Below are positions 1 to 5,973 of a DNA stretch of 6,245 nucleotides, one piece after another. The notes beneath the pieces were generated by a model. The model was given only the letters and a program-made list of their open reading frames with translations. It did no database searches and was not told the DNA's origin. The stretch covers positions 1-6,245 of the forward strand of contig JAFAGX010000250.1 of assembly GCA_019237515.1 (NCBI GenBank), written 5' to 3'. The DNA is from Acidobacteriaceae bacterium. Lineage in GTDB: Bacteria; Acidobacteriota; Terriglobia; Terriglobales; SbA1. Within the stretch, counting starts at the first letter, position 1. Each line of letters begins with the position of its first letter. Both the position numbers and the translations under genes were made by a program.

Positions 1-1562
1 CGGGAACGCATGCGCGTGAACGCTTCGTGGCCGGGTGTATCGAGGAATACGATCTGGCGGCCGTACGCGGGAGACTGCTTGTCCTGAATGGTGACCTTGT
101 AGGCGCCGATATGCTGCGTAATGCCACCGGCCTCACCACCGGCAACATCGGTGGAGCGAATCGAGTCGAGCAAGGTGGTTTTGCCATGGTCGACGTGACC
201 CATGATCGTTACAACCGGTGGGCGCGGCACGGCCTCAGTGGCGGCGCCTTCTTCCCCGACTCCGGTTTCTGTGACGTCTTTGGCAGCCTGTTCTTCGAAG
301 CTGATCACGTTTGTATCTGCGCCGAAGAAACGGGCCATCTCGCTGGCCAATTCTGCATCGAGAGTCTGATTAATCGTAGCGAAAACGCCGCGCGCGAGTA
401 GGCGGGCAATCAAATCTTTTGCGCGGATGCTAAGCTTCTCGGCCAAGTCCTTAACGCTGATACCTTCGGTGATGGTGATGCTGCGCGTGATTGGCTGCGG
501 CTCATTCGAAAGCGTCAGCCGCGGTGGCGGAACGAAGCCCTTCATCGGGCCTTCCTTTACACCACGGGGAACATAACGTTGACCCGGCCTGCGCGCGGGG
601 GCGCCGGGGCGCGCTCCGGGACGACTGGGTCCTGGCGGAGGCAGACCGGGGCCAACTCCTAAAGGACGACCACCACTTGGCGACTGACGCGTCGGATGCA
701 TTGGCCGCCGCTCTCCGGGCCGCAACGGCGGACGTCCCTGCGCCGGCGTCGCTGGACGAGGGCGCTGGAAAATCGGCTGTCCGGGCACGGGACGCGCGGG
801 CATGCGAGCAGTTGCTCCTGGCGCTCCCGGTCCTGAAGTTGCGGGTCGAACCGGCGCCTTGTAAACAGGTCGCGGTCCGGTCTGGGTCACGATCATGCGC
901 GGCGGAGGTCCCGAAGCGGCCGGCCGAGGCGGGTGCTGTGCGGGAACTGACGGTGCTTGGGCCGCTGGTGCTGGCGGTGCCGCTTGAGCCGTTGGTTGTG
1001 CAGCGGGGCGCTGCGGGGCTGGTGGTGGCGCTACTGGCGCCTGCGGAGCGGGGGGCGGAGGGGCTGTGAATGTTGGCCGGACGGTTTGCGTCGGCACGAT
1101 TATGCGCGGTGCGGGTGGTGGCGGAGGTGCAGGCGTAGGCGCTGCCGGTTTGGGCGCTGGTGGTGCCGTCGCCACAGGCGGAGCTGGAGCAGGTTTTTTT
1201 ACCTCAACAGGAGGTGTTACGGGCCGAGCCACAGGAGGTGCCGGTGGCGGAGGAGGAGCGGCAGGGGCTTGTTGTTTGCGGATTGCCGAAAGAACGTCCC
1301 CCGGCCGGGAGATGTGAGAAAGATCAATCTTCGTTTTTATCTCATCAACAGCAGGACGGGCCGGACGGGCAGATTTCGATGCAGCATGCGATTCGCCTGC
1401 GGAGCCGCGCAGACGCGCGCGCACTTTCTCCGCCTCGTGCTCTTCCAGGGAGCTGGAATGCGTCTTCTTCTCGGTGACTCCGATTTCCGGAAGCACATCG
1501 AGAATCGCTTTACTCTTTACCTCCAACTCTCTTGCCAAATCGTTGATTCGAATCTTACTCAT
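1..1562 (-). CDS. infB: Translation initiation factor IF-2, N-terminal 520 residues (3' end beyond left edge)
   Basis: IF-2 is the GTPase that places initiator fMet-tRNA on the 30S subunit and promotes 50S joining. I translated the whole minus strand from the ATG at 1562-1560 to the window edge and found no stop or frameshift. Order of parts: an IF2_N domain at residues 1-52 (starts [15 protein letters not shown]); a long Pro/Ala-rich and then Pro/Arg/Gly-rich linker at about 97-345; a second IF2_N-like domain at about 362-421; then the G domain, with the P-loop GHVDHGK at 455-461, switch motif GGITQH at 479-484 and DTPGH at 508-512. The NKxD motif and domains II-IV lie outside the window. 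It starts 76 nt after the nusA stop. SD support is ambiguous: GGAGG sits about 14 nt upstream, and AGGG lies very close to the ATG. Long plus-strand open frames over the linker are GC-driven shadows. Confidence 0.97.
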   Translation of the reverse strand, partial: MSKIRINDLARELEVKSKAILDVLPEIGVTEKKTHSSSLEEHEAEKVRARLRGSAGESHAASKSARPARPAVDEIKTKIDLSHISRPGDVLSAIRKQQAPAAPPPPPAPPVARPVTPPVEVKKPAPAPPVATAPPAPKPAAPTPAPPPPPAPRIIVPTQTVRPTFTAPPPPAPQAPVAPPPAPQRPAAQPTAQAAPPAPAAQAPSVPAQHPPRPAASGPPPRMIVTQTGPRPVYKAPVRPATSGPGAPGATARMPARPVPGQPIFQRPRPATPAQGRPPLRPGERRPMHPTRQSPSGGRPLGVGPGLPPPGPSRPGARPGAPARRPGQRYVPRGVKEGPMKGFVPPPRLTLSNEPQPITRSITITEGISVKDLAEKLSIRAKDLIARLLARGVFATINQTLDAELASEMARFFGADTNVISFEEQAAKDVTETGVGEEGAATEAVPRPPVVTIMGHVDHGKTTLLDSIRSTDVAGGEAGGITQHIGAYKVTIQDKQSPAYGRQIVFLDTPGHEAFTRMRS

Positions 1563-1638
1563 CCGCCCTTTTGATCCTCCACGATGCCCGCTAAGTCTTC
1601 ATGTCAACCTCACGGCTATATTTCTTCCACGACAAGCT

Positions 1639-3120
1639 CTATTCTTTCGTTTCGGAAGACGCACGTTCCTCTTCTGGCTCTGGCGTTGCTTCCGCAACTT
1701 GTTCTTCCGATTCTGTGCCGGCTTCCAGGAACTCCGCATGTTCCTGGCCTGCAGTTTCGACTCCGCTTTCGTCGGTCAATTCCGGTGCTGTTTCCTGAGT
1801 TTCAGCTTCCTGACTCGGCTCGGCTTCGGTTGGAGCTCCGCCTTCGAGGCTTCCAAAATAGTCGCTCACAGCTTGGCTGATCTTCTCGATCGTCTTTGGT
1901 CCAATGCCCTCGATTGCCTCGAGCTGCTCTGGCGTCATATCCGCCAACGCTTCAACGGTGGTGACACCGGCAGCCGTAAGCTTCTCAATCAGGCCTTCAC
2001 CTAGACCCGGTACATTCTCCAATGGAGTCGCCGAGGCGGGTACCAGCTGCGACATCTGCTGCTCGACTTCCTGGCGCTTCTCTTCTTCGCTCTTGATGTC
2101 GATCTTCCAACCGAGGAGTTTCGCCGCCAAGCGAACATTCTGCCCCTTCTTGCCAATGGCAAGAGAGAGCTGACTATCATCCACAACAACTTCGAGATGC
2201 TTTTCACCAGTGTCAAGCACCGTGACGCGGCTCACTTTAGCGGGCTGCAATGCCTTTTCCGCGAAAGTGACGGGATCTTCGTGGTACTCGATGATGTCGA
2301 TTTTCTCGCCGCGAAGTTCGCGAATGATCGACTGCACGCGCATGCCTTTCATGCCGACGCAAGCGCCGACGGCGTCAACGTCTTTATCCTTCGACATCAC
2401 GGCGATCTTGGTGCGCTCGCCAGCCTCGCGCGCGATTGCGCGGATGACCACCGTGCCATCGTAAATTTCGGGAACCTCTGTCTGAAACAGGTGCTGCACA
2501 AGTTCTGGTGCAGCTCTTGACACCACGACCGCCGGACCTTTAGACGCCTTTTCGACTCTCGCGATGACCACCCGTACCCGCTCGCCGTTGGCGAACGATT
2601 CCAGCCGGGATTGCTCCTTGCGGGGCATGCGGGCTTCTGCTTTGCCGATATCCCAGATAAGGTCCGGACCTTCAATGCGCTTGAGGGTGGCATTCACGAT
2701 CTCACCGACCCGACCGATGTATTCGTTGTAAACGGTATCGCGCTCAGCTTCGCGGACTTTCTGGAAGATGACCTGCTTTGCAAGTTGAGCGGCGATGCGT
2801 CCCAGAATTCCCTCAGTTGCCTTGGGAATCTGCAATTCGCCGCCGACGGCTACATTGGGATCGACCTTACGGGCTTCATCCAACGTGACCTGCAGAGTTG
2901 GATCTTCGACCTGTTCAGGGTTTTCAACTACGGTCTTGACCGCGAAGGCGCGAATCTTGCCCGTATCTTTATCGAGTTCCGCTCGCAGATTTTCCTGCGT
3001 CTTGTAATATTTGCGCGTGGCGACAACGATCGCGTCTTCCACCGCACTTACTACGATTTGCGGATCGATGCCCTTCTCGCGGCTGAGCGCATCAATTGTG
3101 TTGTAAAGCTCGCTTGCCAT
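1639..3120 (-). CDS. nusA: Transcription termination/antitermination factor NusA
   Basis: NusA binds RNA polymerase near the RNA exit channel and modulates pausing, intrinsic termination and antitermination. The 493-residue product shows the full family order: an N-terminal polymerase-binding domain (about 1-125, with SREKGIDPQIVVSAVEDAI near the start), an S1 domain (about 130-203), KH1 (about 205-280, with GMKGMRVQSIIREL at 256-269) and KH2 (about 285-345, with IGKKGQNVRLAAKLLGW at 322-338). A helix-hairpin-helix region follows at about 365-422 (NVPGLGEGLIEKL and EGIGPKTIEKI). The last ~68 residues form a low-complexity acidic tail with about 22 Glu, probably disordered. The ATG at 3120-3118 has no recognisable SD and is preceded by a T-run and a hairpin, so initiation may depend on coupling or on S1-type binding. 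It lies between rimP (61 bp gap) and infB (76 bp gap). Confidence 0.97.
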   Translation of the reverse strand: MASELYNTIDALSREKGIDPQIVVSAVEDAIVVATRKYYKTQENLRAELDKDTGKIRAFAVKTVVENPEQVEDPTLQVTLDEARKVDPNVAVGGELQIPKATEGILGRIAAQLAKQVIFQKVREAERDTVYNEYIGRVGEIVNATLKRIEGPDLIWDIGKAEARMPRKEQSRLESFANGERVRVVIARVEKASKGPAVVVSRAAPELVQHLFQTEVPEIYDGTVVIRAIAREAGERTKIAVMSKDKDVDAVGACVGMKGMRVQSIIRELRGEKIDIIEYHEDPVTFAEKALQPAKVSRVTVLDTGEKHLEVVVDDSQLSLAIGKKGQNVRLAAKLLGWKIDIKSEEEKRQEVEQQMSQLVPASATPLENVPGLGEGLIEKLTAAGVTTVEALADMTPEQLEAIEGIGPKTIEKISQAVSDYFGSLEGGAPTEAEPSQEAETQETAPELTDESGVETAGQEHAEFLEAGTESEEQVAEATPEPEEERASSETKE

Positions 3121-3131
3121 AAAAAATTAAG

Positions 3132-3183
3132 AGTAGCCAGTAGCGAGTAGCAAGAAATTCCTAGGTGCTAGCTACCAACTACT
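3132..3183 (-). repeat. Imperfect hairpin of AGTAGC-like repeat units between rimP and nusA
   Basis: On the plus strand, 3132-3151 reads AGTAGCCAGTAGCGAGTAGC, three near-identical units. The segment 3167-3183 (GCTAGCTACCAACTACT) is an imperfect reverse complement. Arms match as AGTAG, GTAGC and TAGC, giving about 14 pairs broken by one 3-nt mismatch and one 3-nt insertion, with a 15-nt loop. The right arm overlaps the rimP stop codon. Read in the direction of transcription, the hairpin is followed by CTTAATTTTTT, which runs straight into the nusA ATG. It could be a dispersed intergenic repeat, a weak terminator or attenuator, or a processing site. The T-run is offset from the stem by five bases, so termination would be inefficient. 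Confidence 0.5.
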
Positions 3184-3697
3184 AAATCTCTGGTACTAAG
3201 TTCGCCTTCTCGACATTACTTAATTCAATTTCCACTATCTGCGGTGTGTTCGCAGCAGTCCGTGACTGCTTGCGATCATTGCCGAGTTCCAGCGCCAACC
3301 GGTTACCTTCAAATCTTGTAAGCCGACCCAGGAAGTGCCGATTACCGGCCACCTCATTACGAGTTGTAAGCTTTACTAAACTGCCCACAAACCTTTGAAA
3401 CTCGACCGGGCGGGACAACTTACGGTCCAGCCCCGGCGACGAAACTTCCAGCACATAGGAGCCGCCGGGAATTACGTCCTCAACGTCGAGGATCGTACTC
3501 ACTTCGCGGCTGACATTCGCGCAATCTTCGTGCGTAACGCCGGCATGCGGTTCGCCTGCGCCGGCAGGCCTGTCAATCACGATGCGCAACATGCGGCCCT
3601 TACCCCCACCGCGCATTTCGACATCCACCACCTCCAGGCCGCTGGAGGCTGCCACACGCTCCACGATCTCGCGCACCGGGTCGAGCTCGAAAGCCAT
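3182..3697 (-). CDS. rimP: Ribosome maturation factor RimP
   Basis: RimP (formerly YhbC/YlxS) is a cytoplasmic 30S assembly factor. The predicted 171-residue protein has the expected N-terminal alpha/beta domain (residues about 8-88) with the family signatures GVTHEDCANVSREVSTILD (53-71) and YVLEVSSPGLDRKLSRP (81-97). An Sm-like C-terminal domain follows, at about 100-171 (VGSLVKL, FLGRLTRFEGNRLALEL). I chose the ATG at 3697-3695 because MAFELDPVREIVERV matches the usual RimP start. The frame is open upstream to a TTG at 3802, but that would add 35 atypical residues encoded by the leader hairpins. No clear SD is visible before the ATG. It is the first gene of the rimP-nusA-infB operon and has its own promoter and structured leader. 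Confidence 0.95.
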   Translation of the reverse strand: MAFELDPVREIVERVAASSGLEVVDVEMRGGGKGRMLRIVIDRPAGAGEPHAGVTHEDCANVSREVSTILDVEDVIPGGSYVLEVSSPGLDRKLSRPVEFQRFVGSLVKLTTRNEVAGNRHFLGRLTRFEGNRLALELGNDRKQSRTAANTPQIVEIELSNVEKANLVPEI

Positions 3698-3743
3698 TGG
3701 AAACAGTAACTTAGAATCTGTCGGATAATTGCGGGCACGGCTT

Positions 3744-3770
3744 AAACTAAAAAGTGGGCTTGCGCCCACT
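3744..3770 (-). terminator. Terminator-like hairpin in the rimP leader (candidate attenuator)
   Basis: In the direction of transcription the RNA reads AGTGGGC, GCAA, GCCCACT and then TTTTAGTTT. This is a perfect 7-bp stem (arms at 3764-3770 and 3753-3759) capped by a GNRA tetraloop and followed directly by a T-tract. That is the classical intrinsic-terminator form. It lies about 45-70 nt downstream of the predicted transcription start and about 47 nt before the rimP ATG, so it would cut the operon transcript short before any gene. It could alternatively terminate a read-through transcript from upstream. Regulation by NusA itself is plausible, since NusA stimulates hairpin-dependent termination, but that is inference. 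Confidence 0.65.
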
Positions 3771-3790
3771 GGTGTGCTTCGCCAAAATCT

Positions 3791-3810
3791 GGAACTACAC
3801 AACAGTTTCC
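3791..3810 (-). promoter_or_regulatory. Upstream leader hairpin of the rimP operon
   Basis: The leader RNA segment pairs GGAAACU with AGUUCC through six base pairs with one bulged A, enclosing a 7-nt loop (GUUGUGU). It begins only a few nucleotides after the predicted transcription start and precedes the terminator-like hairpin by about 20 nt. It could stabilise the 5' end or act as a pausing or sensing element of an attenuator. The stem is short and could be chance. Confidence 0.4.
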
Positions 3811-3818
3811 AAAATCAG

Positions 3819-3847
3819 AGTATACGCCGCTGCCGCACAAAAGACAA
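3819..3847 (-). promoter_or_regulatory. Sigma-70-type promoter of the rimP-nusA-infB operon
   Basis: On the minus strand, -35 TTGTCT (3847-3842) and -10 TATACT (3824-3819) are separated by exactly 17 bp. Both boxes are close to the housekeeping consensus (TTGACA/TATAAT, one or two mismatches each). Predicted transcription starts around 3812-3815, giving a leader of about 115 nt before the rimP ATG. Read-through from the SDR gene may contribute, because no convincing terminator is visible after it. Confidence 0.65.
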
Positions 3848-3858
3848 CGCGCGCAAGG

Positions 3859-3912
3859 CGCGGATAATGGCTCTATTTTGAATCTCTCAGGACAGCGTCA
3901 GCGTTATCCGCG
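3859..3912. repeat. 9-bp inverted repeat upstream of the rimP operon promoter
   Basis: CGCGGATAA at 3859-3867 and TTATCCGCG at 3904-3912 are perfect reverse complements separated by 36 bp. Allowing a 1-nt bulge, the match extends by a further GG/CC. The near arm lies 12 bp upstream of the -35 box. It overlaps the small GC palindrome CGCGC-AAG-GCGCG (3850-3862), which abuts the -35 region. The arrangement could be paired half-sites for a regulator or a stem in read-through RNA. No regulator can be named from the sequence. Confidence 0.4.
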
Positions 3913-4004
3913 TCCGCAAGATTTCTCGCCCCGCTGGTGAAAGCTGGCGTGTCGGAATGGCCTCTGCTGGGGCTCAAGTTGAGTCGCGGATCATAAAAAT
4001 TTTT

Positions 4005-4793
4005 CTACTTTGCAGTTTCCATCACTTTCCGTGACATGGCCGTCACCACTTTTCGCGGACCAAATCGCGTAGCCTCGGCCAGCAGCCAGTTTTTGAATCC
4101 AGAGATGACCAGCGTCTTGCCAGCCATGAGTCCACGATAGCCGTCGCGGGCAACAGTCTTGGCGTCCATCGGGCGCATCTTTTTGAACAGCAAGGTATTT
4201 TCAGTTCCGGCACGGTCCTGGAACCCTGTATCTGTGGCGCCAGGACAGAGACAAGTCACGGTGACTCCGGAGCCCGAAAGCTCGTTAGCCAGTGCCTCGG
4301 AAAATGAGATGACATAGGCCTTGGTTGCGTAGTAGACAGCCATCAGCGGGCCGGGCTGAAAACCGGCGGTGGACGCAACATTCAGGATTTTTCCCGAATG
4401 CCGCTGCAGCATTGGATCGAGAAATAGTTTAGTGAGATGAGTCAGTGCAGAAATGTTGAGCTGAATCTGTCCCAGGCTTTCGTCGCACGGAATTTTGTCG
4501 AACTCTCCGAACTTTCCGTAACCGGCGTTGTTCACGAGCACGTCAACTACGATGCCTTCTCGCTGAAGCTGGTCGAAGAGAACTTGGGGTGCGGGTGCCC
4601 CAGTGAGATCAAGCGCGATGGATTTGGCGGAGATGCCATAGCCGCGTTGCAGTTCATCTTTAAGTTGGCCGAGTTTGTTTGCACTGCGAGCTACGAGCAC
4701 AAGATCATGATGGTCAGCAGCAAAGAGTTTCGCGAGTTCGTATCCAATGCCGCCGGAGGCGCCGGTGATGAGGGCAGTTTTGGTTGAGGTCAT
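4005..4793 (-). CDS. Classical short-chain dehydrogenase/reductase (substrate unknown)
   Basis: This is a 262-residue NAD(P)-dependent oxidoreductase with a Rossmann fold. Using the ATG at 4793, it has the cofactor motif TGASGGIG (10-17), a DL pair in SIALDLTG (D62) that fits the adenine-pocket aspartate, and NNAGYG (88-93). The catalytic tetrad is Asn113, Ser141 (NVASTAG), Tyr154 and Lys158 (YYATK), followed by the PG motif in CLCPGATDTG. The Arg after the second strand (LVLVARS) suits NADPH, which is inference. Length is normal for the family. There is no signal peptide or membrane anchor, so the protein is probably cytosolic. I prefer the start at 4793 over an ATG four codons upstream (4805) because only the former has a well-placed AGGTGA. 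Overall it resembles the DltE/YqjQ-like SDR branch, but the substrate cannot be read from the sequence. A terminator-like hairpin precedes it, so it may use its own weak promoter or read-through. Confidence 0.93.
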   Translation of the reverse strand: MTSTKTALITGASGGIGYELAKLFAADHHDLVLVARSANKLGQLKDELQRGYGISAKSIALDLTGAPAPQVLFDQLQREGIVVDVLVNNAGYGKFGEFDKIPCDESLGQIQLNISALTHLTKLFLDPMLQRHSGKILNVASTAGFQPGPLMAVYYATKAYVISFSEALANELSGSGVTVTCLCPGATDTGFQDRAGTENTLLFKKMRPMDAKTVARDGYRGLMAGKTLVISGFKNWLLAEATRFGPRKVVTAMSRKVMETAK

Positions 4794-4795
4794 TT

Positions 4796-4801
4796 TCACC
4801 T
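4796..4801 (-). promoter_or_regulatory. Ribosome binding site deciding the SDR start
   Basis: AGGTGA lies two bases before the ATG at 4793. It matches the 3' part of the extended anti-SD complement (AAGGAGGTGA), so the effective spacing is normal. The alternative ATG at 4805 has no purine-rich stretch at the right distance. This site overlaps the extra codons that would be read if the upstream ATG were used. Confidence 0.6.
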
Positions 4802-4817
4802 GCATTAAGACGGTCTG

Positions 4818-4844
4818 ACAAAACAGGCGGGCAAAAAGCCCGCC
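4818..4844 (-). terminator. Intrinsic terminator after the aldolase gene
   Basis: On the minus strand, GGCGGGC pairs perfectly with GCCCGCC (arms 4844-4838 and 4832-4826). The 7-bp stem has a five-T loop and is followed by TGTTTTGT. It starts 34 nt after the aldolase stop codon and ends about 25 nt before the SDR start. The T-tail is interrupted by G, so some read-through into the SDR gene is possible. A perfect GC stem plus T-rich tail at a gene end makes termination the most likely role. Confidence 0.7.
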
Positions 4845-4878
4845 AAAGTTGCATGCGAAATTGTAAGTTCTGAAGTCT

Positions 4879-5889
4879 CTAGTGCGCGCCCGCCATAGCC
4901 GGTTCCGCTTCGTAAATCGAGAACCACGGCGTGGCTGCCTTCAGGCGTTCGTTCACGTTGTTGATGTTCTTCACGCCTTCGTTCTGCAGCCATTTGCGAA
5001 ATGCATCCGCTCCCTGCTTGGCATAAACCGGAATACCCTCTTTCCAGGTGGCGCGGCCGCACAAGACACCGTTGAATTTGACGCCTGCTTCCGCAGCCAA
5101 TTCGAGAGATTCGGTAAATTCGGCGTTGCTCACACCTGCGGACAGATAGATGAAGGGTTTCTTGGCCACATCTGCCGCCTTGCGGAATAGGTCCATGGCT
5201 TCTTTTTTGCTATATGCCTTCTGACCAGCGCTGGCCTTTGCGCCCTCGACGAACTTCATATTGACCGGCACTTCGACTTTGAGGACGTCAACACCATAGC
5301 GATCTTTACTAAATTCTTTCATGCTCTCGATAACGACCTGCGGCTTTTTCTTTGCAAAGTCAGGACCCTTTTCATCCGCACCTTCTTCGTATCCGACGAA
5401 TTCGAGGAAGAAAGGTATGTCGTTGGCGCGGCATTCGTCGCCAATGCGTTCTACCCATGCGTGCTTCTTGTCATTTACGTCTTGAGGATCGAATGGCGTG
5501 TAGTAGAGGAGGATCTTCACACAATCCGCGCCAGCCTCCTTCAAACGGCGGGCCGACCAGTGATCGAGAAGGTCGGGCAGGCGACCAGGACCGGTCTTGT
5601 CATAACCAGTTTTCTCGTATGCCAGGAGCAGGCCTGCGTTTTTGGCGCGGCGCTTGGATGCCGGCAATCCCCACTCTGGATCGAGCAAGATGGCGCTGGC
5701 GTGGGGAGTCAAAACTTCGGTGACCAGAGATTTGAATTCCTCCATCATCTGGTCGTTCACGGCACTGCCCTTTTCTTTAGCCAGCGACTTCTGTAAGGAA
5801 CCGCGCTGGTCCATAGCAGCAGCTGCGATTATGCCGCGATCGGTTGATACCTTCCGCAGACCAGCAAGTTTCCCGGACGTAAGCTTCAT
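4879..5889 (-). CDS. Class I aldolase of the LacD (tagatose-1,6-bisphosphate aldolase) family
   Basis: LacD enzymes cleave tagatose 1,6-bisphosphate to dihydroxyacetone phosphate and glyceraldehyde 3-phosphate through a Schiff base, and several also accept fructose 1,6-bisphosphate and related ketose bisphosphates. The 336-residue protein is close to the usual ~325. Active-site signatures fall where LacD has them: AMDQRG (Asp27), VKILLYY (Lys125), FFLEFVGYEEG (Glu163), DVLKVEVPVN (Lys204, the expected Schiff-base lysine) and the phosphate-binding IYLSAGVS (247-254). It ends in a short Ala-rich tail. The start is the ATG at 5889, with AAGGAGGA three bases upstream. No other lactose/tagatose genes (lacA, lacB, lacC, PTS) are nearby, so the physiological substrate is open: fructose bisphosphate, tagatose bisphosphate or a sulfo-sugar phosphate as in the related YihT. 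It is probably a monocistronic unit, followed by the hairpin at 4818-4844. Confidence 0.9.
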   Translation of the reverse strand: MKLTSGKLAGLRKVSTDRGIIAAAAMDQRGSLQKSLAKEKGSAVNDQMMEEFKSLVTEVLTPHASAILLDPEWGLPASKRRAKNAGLLLAYEKTGYDKTGPGRLPDLLDHWSARRLKEAGADCVKILLYYTPFDPQDVNDKKHAWVERIGDECRANDIPFFLEFVGYEEGADEKGPDFAKKKPQVVIESMKEFSKDRYGVDVLKVEVPVNMKFVEGAKASAGQKAYSKKEAMDLFRKAADVAKKPFIYLSAGVSNAEFTESLELAAEAGVKFNGVLCGRATWKEGIPVYAKQGADAFRKWLQNEGVKNINNVNERLKAATPWFSIYEAEPAMAGAH

Positions 5890-5892
5890 AAA

Positions 5893-5900
5893 TCCTCCTT
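5893..5900 (-). promoter_or_regulatory. Strong Shine-Dalgarno of the aldolase gene
   Basis: AAGGAGGA ends three bases before the aldolase ATG. It is the best SD match in the window and contrasts with rimP and nusA, which show none. It fixes the start codon and suggests high translation. In the 84 bp between rph and the aldolase I see AT-rich -10-like sequence around 5941-5950 (TATTACAAT) but no acceptable -35, so I do not call a promoter. Confidence 0.8.
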
Positions 5901-5973
5901 ATGATGACGTTACAAAATCAGACCATTTGATTGCGGCCAATATTGTAATACGCGCTGATCCGGAAAGCTGTGC

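Larger units (their letters stand above)
3698..4004 (-). promoter_or_regulatory. Intergenic region between the SDR gene and rimP: operon promoter and leader
   Basis: These 307 bp hold no convincing gene. From left to right they contain the rimP 5' leader (about 3698-3813) with two hairpins, the promoter (3819-3847), a GC-rich 5-bp inverted repeat at 3850-3862 and a longer-range 9-bp inverted repeat (3859-3912). The part from about 3913 to 4004 shows only a small palindromic CTCAAGTTGAG at 3973-3983 and an A5T5 run at 3995-4004 next to the SDR stop. I see no clear terminator for the SDR gene. There is no tRNA gene here, unlike the metY gene that precedes rimP in E. coli. Confidence 0.75.

Noticed and set aside
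27..1574. Several long plus-strand open frames opposite infB (27-401, 491-1069, 957-1574, 1066-1317)
   Set aside because: They are antisense to the verified infB frame. Their products are low-complexity (Gly/Arg/Trp- or Ala-rich) mirrors of the Pro/Ala linker codons and show no family motif.
2197..3150. Plus-strand open frames opposite nusA (2197-2520, 2611-3150)
   Set aside because: They lie wholly opposite conserved NusA domains, have no plausible start context and match no known family. They are open only because of codon bias on the other strand.
3182..3802. Longer RimP starting at TTG 3802
   Set aside because: The extra 35 residues are encoded by the leader hairpins and begin almost at the predicted transcription start. 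RimP proteins normally start near MAFELDPVREIVE, so the ATG at 3697 is preferred.
3698..4004. A tRNA gene or known metabolite riboswitch upstream of rimP
   Set aside because: I looked for a T-psi-C loop (GTTCGAATC type), a CCA-adjacent acceptor stem and known riboswitch cores on the minus strand and found none. Only short hairpins are visible.
5941..5970. Promoter for the aldolase with -10 TACAAT near 5942-5947
   Set aside because: No -35-like hexamer occurs at 16-18 bp (the sequence there is CAGCTT or similar), so the support is too weak to annotate.
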